Assembly (NCBI GenBank): GCA_910587425.1
Contig: CAJUKU010000009.1
Span: 1-64,000, forward strand
Reading direction: 5' to 3'
Source of the DNA: an uncultured Muribaculaceae bacterium
Lineage (GTDB): Bacteria > Bacteroidota > Bacteroidia > Bacteroidales > Muribaculaceae
Length of the DNA stretch: 64,000 bases
How positions within the stretch are numbered: position 1 is the stretch's first letter; each line of letters starts with the position of its first letter. Made by a program: the position numbers and the translations under genes. Below, piece by piece: positions 1 to 8,896 of this stretch. Below the pieces are notes generated by a model. It saw nothing but the letters and a program-made list of their open reading frames with translations. It did not search any database and was not told the origin of the DNA.

Positions 1-52
1 CCGACCCTCTGCTTGTAAGGCAGACGCTCTGAACCAGCTGAGCTAAGCGCCC
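1..52 (-). tRNA. tRNA-Val (anticodon TAC), 5' part
   Basis: Read on the minus strand, this begins with acceptor strand GGGCGCT, then TA, a D-arm (GCTC...GAGC), and an anticodon stem TCTGC/GCAGA enclosing loop CTTACAA. The anticodon TAC (plus-strand 15-17) reads GTA, valine. The 5' end is at 52; the variable loop, T-arm and 3' acceptor strand lie outside the window. A Bacteroidetes -7 box (TAACTTTG) lies 20 bp upstream. Confidence 0.93.
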
Positions 53-72
53 GTGCCGTTGCTAAAGCGATG

Positions 73-80
73 CAAAGTTA
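73..80 (-). promoter_or_regulatory. Bacteroidetes -7 promoter box for tRNA-Val
   Basis: TAACTTTG on the minus strand fits the TAnnTTTG -7 consensus of the Bacteroidetes primary sigma factor and sits about 20 bp upstream of the tRNA 5' end. Confidence 0.6.
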
Positions 81-211
81 CGCACTTTTTCCAAACCTCC
101 AAAATTTTCAGCTCTTTTTTTGCTGCCGGAATAATACAGCAGCTACCGGCACACAACCTATATATAAGTGTATCAAGGCTATGCGAAACAAGTACGGCTC
201 GAAAATATTTT

Positions 212-2149
212 TCACCATCCGCTGTCATCCTTCTTCCCGTCACCACCGGCGGCAGGCTTTTCGGCTGCGGGGGCGAACTCCGATGCTGCAGGCGCAGGGG
301 TGCTATGCGCCACATATAGAAGTATGGCACGGGTCATGAGCACATCGTCGTGCGACGATGCGCGTGCGCGATATGCGCCGGATGGCAGCTGTATGTAGGT
401 CGACATCTCCGCGCACGCCTCAGTGTCGCGCTCGGTATATGAGTGGTCGCGCACAGCCTGTATCAGCCCAGCCATAATGGTAGCCTTTGTGGCGCGGTTG
501 GTATGGAAGCCGTAGCGGCGTGCGGGATGCGGCGAGCGTTTGTCGCGCTCGGTGCGGGCATAGAGGCGGGGATAATGCCGCGCAAGCTGCTCGAGGATGA
601 ATGTCGACGCCCCAGCGCTCTCGGTCTCCAGCGTGTTGCTCTCCACCACAAGTAGAGCCTTGGCATAGAAAGCGGCTATTCCCGCCGCCTTCCATGCAAG
701 ATGATCATGGTCGATATGTCCGCGCCACTGCGCCACGATCTCGGGATGCAGCGGATCGTGGCGGTCGAGTACCGCTATAACTGACCAGTCGGCAGCTGCC
801 GAACGACCGCCGACGTCGACCGCCACGACATAGCTGCCCGGCAGCGCACCGTCGCGCGGACGGCGCCAGATTTTCAAGCCACCGGTGGAATCGGCGACAA
901 AATGTAGCCCCACGAGCGACGACGGACCGACAGCCGCCGCTCCGCACAGCTCGCCCACCTCGGCAGGCTCCTCGCAGCCGTCGCGCAACGCCGCCACATG
1001 CTCGGAGGCAAACACCGCACAGTCGGAGTTGGTGAACGCCTCAAGATCGTCGGTCGGATACTCCGCCATCATCAGCTCATGCTTCCCCACCTCGCGGCGC
1101 TTGAGCTTGTACCAGGCTATCTGCTCCAACGTCAGCCCGCGGCGCCACAGCCCCTGCTCATAGGTGTCGAGCGTGTTCCATAGTTTCAGCGGATCGCGCA
1201 CCGGCATGGCATTCATGTCAATCTCATGCCACGCCACAAAAACGGGAGTCTTGTCGCTCTTGCCATCCTTGGCGCGCAACCACTCCTGATGAAAGAAATT
1301 ACCGGTGCCGTTAGCCGTGCTCTCCATCACCACCACGGTATCGGGAGCGAGCGGGATTCCCGCACCCATGGCGCGCACAGTATCGGCAGCCGACAGTTTG
1401 GGCGAATCGATCCAGAAAGCCACCTCGCTCAGGTGAGCCATCGATGCGTCGAGTCCGCGCAACGAAGCGGGCGCATGGGCGGATCCAATGGCGAGCGTAG
1501 CCTCGCGTCCCGGCACCCTGCGTGTCGCCGACGTGCCGGGCACACCCTTCAGGCGCGGCTTCACATCCTCCAGCCACAGCTCCTCGGGATAATTGCGGAG
1601 CAGATCGGCATAGTTGGATCGGAGCAGCGCCGCAGTGTTGAGCACATGTGCCGCGAGGAGTATGTTCCAGCGTCGGCGCACCACCAGCTGTATCCATGCG
1701 AAATAGAGAGTCACGAGAGTAGATCCGCCCCACTGGCGCGCCTTAAGCAGAATGACGCGCACCGGACGGCGCGCCAGGCGCTCGCTCTCCATCACCGCCA
1801 GCATCTTGCGCTGCCCCGCATTCAGGCGGAGCGGCACGGTGTCGCCGGTCAGCTTGTCGCGGATCTTCACCACGCGCCACGCCCAGTACTCGAAATCGTA
1901 GCGTATGCGTAGACGCTCGAACGCATCGAATGCCATGGTGCGGGAATACTCCGCATCGCCGGTCATGGCGCGCGGCACGAGATATGTGCCGAAGGGGTGC
2001 TCCACGGCACGGCGCGCTCCGAAGCATCCTATGCCCCGCTCGGGGTCATAATCGACCTTCATAGCCTCTTTGCGGCGCTCGTTCTCGCGCAGCAGTGCGA
2101 CAATATCGACCGTCGGCACAGCAACCGTTTCCGTCATATTCATAGCCAT
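212..2149 (-). CDS. Phage-type terminase large subunit (packaging ATPase/nuclease)
   Basis: About 645 residues with the two-domain layout of a terminase large subunit, the motor that cuts and packages phage DNA. Near residue 136-144 is a deviant Walker A of the terminase type (KARQWGGST). It is followed by a hydrophobic strand and the ESTANG motif typical of the Walker B/coupling region. The C-terminal half has an RNase H-like nuclease signature: VAVDVGG, then VVESN, then SHDDVLMTR, supplying the acidic metal ligands. The tail is rich in Ala, Pro and Lys. I place the start at ATG 2149, because a TAACTTTG promoter box lies at 2161-2168; the frame remains open further upstream to 2206, and ATG 2143 is an alternative. 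No portal, capsid or small terminase gene is visible nearby, so this is an orphan or the edge of an element extending left of the window. Confidence 0.85.
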   Translation of the reverse strand: MAMNMTETVAVPTVDIVALLRENERRKEAMKVDYDPERGIGCFGARRAVEHPFGTYLVPRAMTGDAEYSRTMAFDAFERLRIRYDFEYWAWRVVKIRDKLTGDTVPLRLNAGQRKMLAVMESERLARRPVRVILLKARQWGGSTLVTLYFAWIQLVVRRRWNILLAAHVLNTAALLRSNYADLLRNYPEELWLEDVKPRLKGVPGTSATRRVPGREATLAIGSAHAPASLRGLDASMAHLSEVAFWIDSPKLSAADTVRAMGAGIPLAPDTVVVMESTANGTGNFFHQEWLRAKDGKSDKTPVFVAWHEIDMNAMPVRDPLKLWNTLDTYEQGLWRRGLTLEQIAWYKLKRREVGKHELMMAEYPTDDLEAFTNSDCAVFASEHVAALRDGCEEPAEVGELCGAAAVGPSSLVGLHFVADSTGGLKIWRRPRDGALPGSYVVAVDVGGRSAAADWSVIAVLDRHDPLHPEIVAQWRGHIDHDHLAWKAAGIAAFYAKALLVVESNTLETESAGASTFILEQLARHYPRLYARTERDKRSPHPARRYGFHTNRATKATIMAGLIQAVRDHSYTERDTEACAEMSTYIQLPSGAYRARASSHDDVLMTRAILLYVAHSTPAPAASEFAPAAEKPAAGGDGKKDDSGW

Positions 2150-2251
2150 AACTTTTTCCACAAAGTTACGCCGACAGACCGCGCCGCCCCATGCGAAACG
2201 CCACATTTAGGATGCTGCCATAACGGCTCATCCTCCCATCCGGATACAACA
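2111..2251. repeat. Direct repeat copy A: terminase promoter/start region
   Basis: This stretch covers the first codons of the terminase gene, its TAACTTTG box and upstream DNA. A diverged copy in the same orientation lies at 8530-8663. Shared blocks include GTCGGCACAGCAACCG, CATAGCCATAACTTTTTCCA, CATGCGAAAC and CATAACGGCTCATCC. The two copies flank the pair of LRR genes. Part of the repeat (2214-2235) can form a hairpin, GGATG...CATCC. Confidence 0.8.
2161..2168 (-). promoter_or_regulatory. -7 promoter box of terminase gene
   Basis: TAACTTTG on the minus strand, with only 11 bp to ATG 2149. The implied mRNA leader is very short. The box is preserved in the duplicated copy at 8580-8587. Confidence 0.55.
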
Positions 2252-2286
2252 GCGGTGTGTCAAATGAATTTTGACACACCGCTGTT
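2248..2286 (-). terminator. Perfect 17-bp stem-loop downstream of the first LRR gene
   Basis: A perfect 17-bp inverted repeat with a 5-nt loop, 27 nt past the stop codon of the LRR gene at 2314. There is no convincing T-run on the minus side, so termination is inferred from position. The core GCGGTGTGTCAA/TTGACACACCGC recurs at 40905-40935. Confidence 0.55.
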
Positions 2287-2313
2287 CAACGGGGGATTTT
2301 GTTATGTACAGGG

Positions 2314-5300
2314 TTATAGCACTACCTTGAAGGTGCGGGTGGAGATGCGGAGGATGTAGATGCCGCGCGGGAGGGCGTCTATGCGGTGCTCGCGGGTGGT
2401 GCGCACGAGTGCGCCGGTGATGCTGTAGACCTCGACCATGGTGCCTTCGGGGGCGGTGACGATGATGGCGCCGTCGACTACGGCGACGCTTACGCCGGAG
2501 TCGGCATTGATGCCGCCGATGGCATCGGTGGGTCCGTCAGGGTCGGTGGGGTCAGTGGGGTCAGTGGGGTCTTTAGGGTCATTAGGGTCGGCGGGGTTAT
2601 CCTTGACGGTGATGCGGCAGGTGGCGAAGGTGGAGTTGTGTGCCACGGCGGTGATGAATACGGTGCCAGCCTTGAGGGCGGTGACGTTGCCATGAGCGTC
2701 GACCGTGGCTATTGTCTCGTCGCCGGATGTCCAGTCGAGCGATTTGTCGGTGGCATCGGCGGGCTTGACAACAGCGGTGAGGGTGCGCTGCTCGCCAACG
2801 GTCATCTCCAGATCAGCGGCGATCTCGATGGATTCCACGGGAACTGCCGCCGCCAGGACGGTGACGGTGCAGGATGTGCTCTTTCCGCCCGCCTCGGCTG
2901 TGATGGTGGCGGTGCCCGCCTTGATCCCCTCCACGATGCCGTAGGCGTCGACGGTGGCTACCGAGGGATCTGACGAGGTCCATTTGACTGCTGACGCGGT
3001 GGCGCCGGCGGGGGTGACGGTGGCTGTCAGGCGTATCATCCTCCCCTCGACGACCTCAGCCGCAGTGCGGTCGAGCGTGACGGTTTCGACGGCGATCTCG
3101 GGAGCGCTGACCGTGATACGGACAGCGGCGGTGAAACCGTTGGCTGTGGTGGCTATGATGGTCGCGGTGCCGGGGGCTACGGCGGTGACGACACCACTCT
3201 CATTGACGGGGGCTACATTCTCGTCGTCCGACATCCAGCTGATACTTTTGTCAGTGGGCTCGGCGTCGGAGATAAAGGTAACCCGGAGCTGCTGCTTGTC
3301 GCCTATGTTCATGACAGGCTGCGTGCATTCAATCTCTATGCCGTCGGCACCCACGGGGTTGACGATCACGAGGCTGCGCGTCTCGAATCCGCCGTCGGTG
3401 GATCTTGCGGTGACGATCGCGGCACCGGGGGCTACAGCGGTGACGGTGCCGTCGGCTTCGACCGTAGCAACATCAACGTCGCTTGATGTCCATTCAACGG
3501 TCTTGTCGGTGGCATCGGCGGGGGTGAAGATGACGCTGAGGGTCTTTGTGGCGCAGGGGGTAAGTTCCACGCGTTCATCGCCGGGGGCAAGTGCTATGCC
3601 GGTGACGGGGCGAGGCTCAACGGTCACCTTGCATTCTGCCGTGATCACGGTGCCGTAGGTGGCGCGTGCGGTGATGGTTGCGGTGCCGGGAGCTACGGCG
3701 GTAACGACACCATTCTCATCGACGGTGGCTACGCTCTCATCGCCGGACTCCCATACGGGCTGCCTCTCAACGATCCCGGCGGGGGTTACGGTGAGGGTGA
3801 GAGCCTCCGCCTTGTCGCCGGGGTATAATCCCGTGATCTCCATCCGGTCGATAGTCATGCCGATCTCTTCGATGTTGAACTGTTTCCAGAAGTCGTCTGC
3901 TTCATAAGCCGCCGCGCATCCGGCGGGCACTATAAGCCTTGGCTTGGGGTCGGCGGTGAAGATACCGGAGGAGAATACATCTCTTCCGAGCGTAAGTGAG
4001 CTGGGATCGGTGGCGTAGACTGTGACGGTGGCAATAGGGCAATCGTAGAAAACACCGTCGGCAAGTTCAAATTCGGAGCCGGTAAAAGCAATAGTAGTCA
4101 GGCTTGAGCAGCCGAGAAATGCGGTGTTATCAATCTTTTTTAGAGTCTCCGGGAAAGCTATGGACTTCAGACCGGTACAGTTTTCGAAAGATTCCAGACC
4201 AATTGTTTCCAAAGATGCGGGGAGGTTTATAGAGGTCAGGCTTGAGCAGTTGTAGAACGTGTACTCTCCGATTTCTGTCACCGTCTCCGGCAGGGTCACG
4301 GAATTCAGCTTCGTGCATTCACCGAACATTTCCTGCCCTATTTTTTCCACAGGAGCGAGGATTGTAGCGGTCTCCAGGTTCCCTATGCTACGGAATGCTC
4401 CATTGCCAATCGTAGTTACGGATTCGGGGATTGTCACGGAGGTGAGACCGGTAAGCATGAAAGCATCCTGACCGATTTCTGTCACGGAATTGGGAATTTC
4501 TATGGAGGTCAGACTTTCACAGTCATTGAAAGCATTATATCCGATTTTAGTCACATTTTTCAGCGATACCGACTGCAGGTGAGTGCATCCACTGAAAATA
4601 CCCTCTTCAAGTTCAGTCACAGATCCGAGACTTTTTACTTCCGAAAGAGACTGACAGCCACGGAACGCAATCTTGCCGATTGTTGTGACAGATGCGGGGA
4701 GGTCGATGGAAGCCAGATCACTATTGCAGAATGCCATCTCACCGATTGTTGTGAGATTCTCCGGAAAATTTACTGAAGCCAGTCTGCGACAGCCATTGAA
4801 AGATCCGTCGCCAATCGTTATCAAAGATGCGGGGAGATTTATAGCGGTCAGGCTTGAACAGTTGGAGAACGCATTCTTGCCGATCGCTGTAACTGAATTG
4901 GAAATATCTATGGAGGTCAGACTTGAACAGCCATTGAAAGCGGCATCTCCGATTGTAGTGACATCAGGCAGAGTTACCGACATCAGACTGGTGCAGCCCT
5001 GGAAAATACCCTCCGCAAGTTCGGTCAAAGATCCAAGGATTTTGACTTCCGTCAGTAATTGACAGTCGTTGAACGCATATCTGCCTATTTTAGTGACCGA
5101 TTCCGGGATTTCCAAGGATGTCATCCGATCACCACGGAACGCGTACTCTCCGATTTCTGTCACAGTATTGGGTATCACTACAGAAAGTACATGTTGACGA
5201 TCGAACGCATTGTCACCGATCGCGGTCACGGTGTATGTCTTTCCGTCTCGATCCTCTATCGTTTCCGGAATGACGAGAGGGAAGGTAACAGGGTCTCTCG

Positions 5301-5430
5301 GATTGGCGACTATACATGTCTCTCCGTCAGGATTGATAGTGTACACAAGCTCGCCGTAAGTAATCTGATCGGCGGCGATAGCCGTGAGGGCGAGAATTGC
5401 CGAGAGAAGCAGTGAGTAGAGTCTTTTCAT
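2314..5430 (-). CDS. BspA-like LRR surface protein with five Ig-like domains and C-terminal sorting domain (copy 1)
   Basis: A 1038-residue secreted protein. A signal peptide (MKRLYSLLLSAILALTAIAA) is followed by about 450 residues of BspA/LRR_5-type repeats of roughly 23 residues (pattern LTSIxIPxSVTxIGxxAFxxC). Next come five bacterial Ig-like (Big_2) domains at about 530-935, each with the PAxATDKxxxW...VATVDxxGxVTAxxxGTAxIxA pattern. A Pro/Asp/Thr-rich linker precedes a roughly 70-residue C-terminal domain (VEVYSITG, then LPRGIYILRI) resembling type IX secretion sorting domains. Proteins of this class mediate adhesion or surface binding; the ligand cannot be read from sequence. It is the shorter-spaced partner of a close paralogue that begins 73 bp upstream, and the two share the same signal peptide and 5' leader. 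Compared with the paralogue it has about six more LRR units. Confidence 0.9.
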   Translation of the reverse strand: MKRLYSLLLSAILALTAIAADQITYGELVYTINPDGETCIVANPRDPVTFPLVIPETIEDRDGKTYTVTAIGDNAFDRQHVLSVVIPNTVTEIGEYAFRGDRMTSLEIPESVTKIGRYAFNDCQLLTEVKILGSLTELAEGIFQGCTSLMSVTLPDVTTIGDAAFNGCSSLTSIDISNSVTAIGKNAFSNCSSLTAINLPASLITIGDGSFNGCRRLASVNFPENLTTIGEMAFCNSDLASIDLPASVTTIGKIAFRGCQSLSEVKSLGSVTELEEGIFSGCTHLQSVSLKNVTKIGYNAFNDCESLTSIEIPNSVTEIGQDAFMLTGLTSVTIPESVTTIGNGAFRSIGNLETATILAPVEKIGQEMFGECTKLNSVTLPETVTEIGEYTFYNCSSLTSINLPASLETIGLESFENCTGLKSIAFPETLKKIDNTAFLGCSSLTTIAFTGSEFELADGVFYDCPIATVTVYATDPSSLTLGRDVFSSGIFTADPKPRLIVPAGCAAAYEADDFWKQFNIEEIGMTIDRMEITGLYPGDKAEALTLTVTPAGIVERQPVWESGDESVATVDENGVVTAVAPGTATITARATYGTVITAECKVTVEPRPVTGIALAPGDERVELTPCATKTLSVIFTPADATDKTVEWTSSDVDVATVEADGTVTAVAPGAAIVTARSTDGGFETRSLVIVNPVGADGIEIECTQPVMNIGDKQQLRVTFISDAEPTDKSISWMSDDENVAPVNESGVVTAVAPGTATIIATTANGFTAAVRITVSAPEIAVETVTLDRTAAEVVEGRMIRLTATVTPAGATASAVKWTSSDPSVATVDAYGIVEGIKAGTATITAEAGGKSTSCTVTVLAAAVPVESIEIAADLEMTVGEQRTLTAVVKPADATDKSLDWTSGDETIATVDAHGNVTALKAGTVFITAVAHNSTFATCRITVKDNPADPNDPKDPTDPTDPTDPDGPTDAIGGINADSGVSVAVVDGAIIVTAPEGTMVEVYSITGALVRTTREHRIDALPRGIYILRISTRTFKVVL

Positions 5431-5503
5431 AGGCTGTTGCTCATTGATTGGTTAATATCGTAATAAGGTGGGACAAGGTGATGGGATTCCGCACAAGAAT
5501 CAG

Positions 5504-8209
5504 TTATATCGCTACCTTGAAGGTGCGGGTGGCGATGCGGAGGATGTAGATGCCGCGCGGCAGGGCGTCGATGCGGTGCTCGCGGGTGGTGTGAACGAGT
5601 GCGCCTGTGATACTGTAGACCTCAACTGCGGTGCCTTCGGGGGCGCTGACGATGATGGCGCCGTCGGCTACGGCGACGCTCACGCCGGTGTCGGCATTGA
5701 TGGCACCGATGGCGTCGGTGGGATCGTCAGGGTCGGTGGGGTCAGTAGGGTCTTTAGGGTCATTAGGGTCGGTAGGGTTATTAGGGTTATCCGTGACGGT
5801 GATGCGGCAGGTGGCGAAGGTGGAGTTGTGTGCCACGGCGGTGATGAATACGGTGCCAGCCTTGAGGGCGGTGACGTTGCCATGAGCGTCGACAGTGGCT
5901 ATTGTCTCATCGCCTGACACCCAATCGAGCGATTTGTCGGTGGCATCGGCGGGCTTTACAACAGCGGTAAGGGTGCGCTGCTCGCCAACGGTCATCTCCA
6001 GATCAGCAGCGATCTCGACGGATTCCACGGGGACTGCCGCAGCTAAGACGGTGACGGTGCATGATGCACTCTTTCCGCCTGCCTCGGCTGTGATAGTGGC
6101 GGTACCCACCTTGATCCCCTCCACGATGCCGTAGGCGTCGACGGTAGCTACCGAAGGATCAGACGAGGTCCACTTGACTGATGACGCGGTGGCGCCGGCA
6201 GGGGTGACGGTGGCTGTCAAGCGTATCATCCTCCCCTCGACGACCTCAGCCGCAGTGCGGTCGAGCGTCACGGCTGCGACGGCGATCTCAGGGGCGCTGA
6301 CCGTGATACGGACTGCGGCGGTGAAGCCGTCGGCTGTGGTGGCGATGATGGTGGCGGTGCCGGGGGCTACGGCGGTTACTTCGCCGAGGGCGTCGACTTT
6401 TGCCACCTTCTCGTCGCTCGACATCCAGCTGATGCTTTTGTCGGTAGGCTCGGTGTCGGAGATAAAGGTAACCCGGAGCTGCTGCTTGTCGCCTATGTTC
6501 ATGACAGGCTGCGTGCATTCAATCTCTATACCGTCGGCACCCACGGGGTTGACGATCACGAGGCTGACAGCCTCGAATCCGCCGTCGGTGGATTTTGCGG
6601 TGACGATCGCGGCACCGGGGGCTACGGCGGTGACGGTGCCGTCGGCGTCGACCGTAGCAACATCTGTGTCGCTTGAGGTCCATTCAACGGTCTTGTCGGT
6701 GGCATCGGCGGGGTTGATGATGACGCTGAGGGTCTTTGTGGCGCCGGGGGTAAGCTCCACGCGTTCGTCGCCGGGGGCAAGCGCTATGCCAGTGACGGGG
6801 CGAGGCTCAACGGTCACCTTGCATTCTGCCGTGAGCTCGGTGCCGTAGGTGGCGCGTGCGATGATGTTTGCGGTGCCGGGGGCTACTGCAGTGACGACAC
6901 CATTCTCATCGACGGTGGCGATGTCGGTATCGTCGGATACCCATTCGAGCTTCTGCGGCACCAGTTCTACATCGGTAGGGGTGACGGTGAGCGTGAGCGT
7001 CGCCTTGTCGCCGGGGAATACCGTGATCTCTTTCCGGTCGATTGTCATGCCGATCTCTTCAATGGCGAACCGGTTCCAGAAGCCATCAGATTTATAAGCC
7101 ACCGCGCATCCGGCGGGCACTATAAGCCTTGGCTTGGGGTCGGCGGTGAAGATTTCGGGAAAAAAAGCATTGCCTGCGATCCTAATTGGATAGGGACTGG
7201 TTGCGTAGACTGTGACAGTGGCAATAGGGCAACCGCCAAAAGCATTTCCTCCAACTTCTATTTCTGAACCATTAAAGGTGACAGAACTCAAAGCTGAGCA
7301 ATTGCTGAATGCGTCACTGCCAATCGTTTCCAAAGATGCGGCGAGGCTTATAGAGGTCAGGTTTGCACAGTTACGGAAAGCAGCTTCTCCGATTTCTTTC
7401 ACTGTCTCCGGCAGGGTCACGGAACTCAGCTTCGTGCATCCATAGAACATACTCTCTCCTATTTTTTCCAAAGGCGCGAGGATTGTGACGGTCTCCAGGT
7501 TCTCTATAAAACGGAATGCGCCATCGCCAATCGTTCTTACAGATTCGGGGACGGTCACGGAGGTGAGACCGGTATTTGTGAAAGCATCTATGCCGATTTC
7601 TGTCACGGAAGCAGGGATCTCTATGGCGGTCAGGCTTGCACAGTCACTGAAAGCTTGAATGCCGATAGCCGTCACGGAATTAGGAATATCTATGGCGGTA
7701 AGGTTTGAACAGCCACTGAAAGCGAAATTTCCGATTGTATTGACATCAGGCAGAGTTACCGCCGTCAGACTACTGCAGCCCTGGAAAATACCCTCCGCAA
7801 GTTCATCCACAGACCCGAGGATTATGAATTCTTTCAGTGATTTACAATTGCTGAACGCATATCTGCCTATTTTAGTGACCGATGCCGGGAGTTCCAAGTA
7901 TGGAAGCTCAGTACCACTGAACGCGTACTCTCCGATTTCTGTCACAGTATTGGGGATAACCACAGAAGGCAAATACATGCTGAACACACGGTCACCGATA
8001 GCGGTAACGGTATATGTCTTTCCGTCTGGAGCCGTTATCGTTTCCGGGATGACGAGATCGTAGATAATTGGTTCCTGCGCATAGACCAGTGTACATGTCT
8101 CTCCATCAGGATTGACAGAGTACTGGAGTTCATCAATAATAATATCGTCGGCGGCGATAGCCGTCAGGGCGAGGATTGCCGAGAGGAGCAGTGAGTAGAG
8201 TCTTTTCAT
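5504..8209 (-). CDS. BspA-like LRR surface protein with five Ig-like domains and C-terminal sorting domain (copy 2)
   Basis: A 901-residue paralogue of the neighbouring gene with the same order of parts: a nearly identical signal peptide, about 290 residues of LRR_5 repeats, five Big_2 domains at about 395-800, a Pro/Asp/Thr linker and a Por-like C-terminal domain. The Ig-like half is almost identical between copies, whereas the LRR half differs in repeat number and sequence. The leader just upstream of the ATG (about 30 bp, including ATTGATTGGTTAATATCGTA) is identical to that of the other copy, which points to a fairly recent tandem duplication. An 8-G run lies about 195 bp upstream. Probably co-transcribed with copy 1. 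Confidence 0.9.
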   Translation of the reverse strand: MKRLYSLLLSAILALTAIAADDIIIDELQYSVNPDGETCTLVYAQEPIIYDLVIPETITAPDGKTYTVTAIGDRVFSMYLPSVVIPNTVTEIGEYAFSGTELPYLELPASVTKIGRYAFSNCKSLKEFIILGSVDELAEGIFQGCSSLTAVTLPDVNTIGNFAFSGCSNLTAIDIPNSVTAIGIQAFSDCASLTAIEIPASVTEIGIDAFTNTGLTSVTVPESVRTIGDGAFRFIENLETVTILAPLEKIGESMFYGCTKLSSVTLPETVKEIGEAAFRNCANLTSISLAASLETIGSDAFSNCSALSSVTFNGSEIEVGGNAFGGCPIATVTVYATSPYPIRIAGNAFFPEIFTADPKPRLIVPAGCAVAYKSDGFWNRFAIEEIGMTIDRKEITVFPGDKATLTLTVTPTDVELVPQKLEWVSDDTDIATVDENGVVTAVAPGTANIIARATYGTELTAECKVTVEPRPVTGIALAPGDERVELTPGATKTLSVIINPADATDKTVEWTSSDTDVATVDADGTVTAVAPGAAIVTAKSTDGGFEAVSLVIVNPVGADGIEIECTQPVMNIGDKQQLRVTFISDTEPTDKSISWMSSDEKVAKVDALGEVTAVAPGTATIIATTADGFTAAVRITVSAPEIAVAAVTLDRTAAEVVEGRMIRLTATVTPAGATASSVKWTSSDPSVATVDAYGIVEGIKVGTATITAEAGGKSASCTVTVLAAAVPVESVEIAADLEMTVGEQRTLTAVVKPADATDKSLDWVSGDETIATVDAHGNVTALKAGTVFITAVAHNSTFATCRITVTDNPNNPTDPNDPKDPTDPTDPDDPTDAIGAINADTGVSVAVADGAIIVSAPEGTAVEVYSITGALVHTTREHRIDALPRGIYILRIATRTFKVAI

Positions 8210-8402
8210 AGGCTGTTGCTCATTGATTGGTTAATATCGTATGGTGTATTGCGGGGCACGAGAGAAAGCGCGTCCGCCGAGTAGGGACACGAGAATGCGG
8301 CGGTAGCTCCCGCTGTGGAGACCGCGCTTCAGGGTGATAAAATGGCAAGGGGTGCAGAAATGCGCTCAACGGCACTATGCCGTTGGTTATCAATATGTTA
8401 TT

Positions 8403-8410
8403 GGGGGGGG
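8403..8410. repeat. Homopolymeric G8 tract upstream of LRR gene pair
   Basis: Eight consecutive G residues on the plus strand (C8 on the coding strand), about 195 bp before the LRR start codon. Such tracts can vary in length by slippage. Confidence 0.5.
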
Positions 8411-8529
8411 TGAAATTTTTTCTCCTATCTTGGCTAACACGTGGCTCACACTTCTGTATTTTGGCGGTAAAATTAATGTGGATTTCACAATGCTGCAAAT
8501 ATTTTAACAACCATTAGAACAATGTGATC

Positions 8530-8663
8530 CGTCGGCACAGCAACCGCTTCCGTCATATCCATAGCCATAACTTTTTCCACAAAGTTAGGGCAGCACAGCG
8601 CGCCACCCATGCGAAACACCACATTGAGGATGCCGTCATAACGGCTCATCCGGGTACAACAGC
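8530..8663 (-). pseudogene. Direct repeat copy B: terminase 5' fragment with promoter
   Basis: A diverged copy of 2111-2251. On the minus strand it retains the TAACTTTG box (8580-8587) and the first 13 or so terminase codons starting at ATG 8568 (MAMDMTEAVAVPT). It then leaves homology and stops after 27 codons at 8485. The gap 8210-8896 otherwise holds the G8 tract and an AT-rich stretch at about 8740-8870 in which I see no gene. Because the fragment points toward the LRR pair, its promoter could drive them. Confidence 0.75.
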
Positions 8664-8896
8664 CGCCATACTACAGGCAAGGCAGCCGTCCAACCCAGGA
8701 CAGCTGCCTCGCATACAAGACTTACGATAATTCAAGTGTGTTGAAGCGATCGCGCTTTACCTATCTTTATTACCTTAACCTATCATTATTTGCCTTAAGT
8801 AAGCAACTCGTAAGAATTAATTTTAGCGAATTACCATAAAAAAACACACGACTACTCAATGTTTTACCAGCGGGGGCGGGATAAACGCGCCGCGCC

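Noticed and set aside
212..2206. Complete prophage at the left end
   Set aside because: Only a terminase is visible; no integrase, portal, capsid or lysis genes follow on the right.
2314..8209. Regular short repeats resembling a CRISPR or minisatellite
   Set aside because: They are in frame and encode LRR and Ig-like protein repeats; no conserved repeat-spacer pattern.
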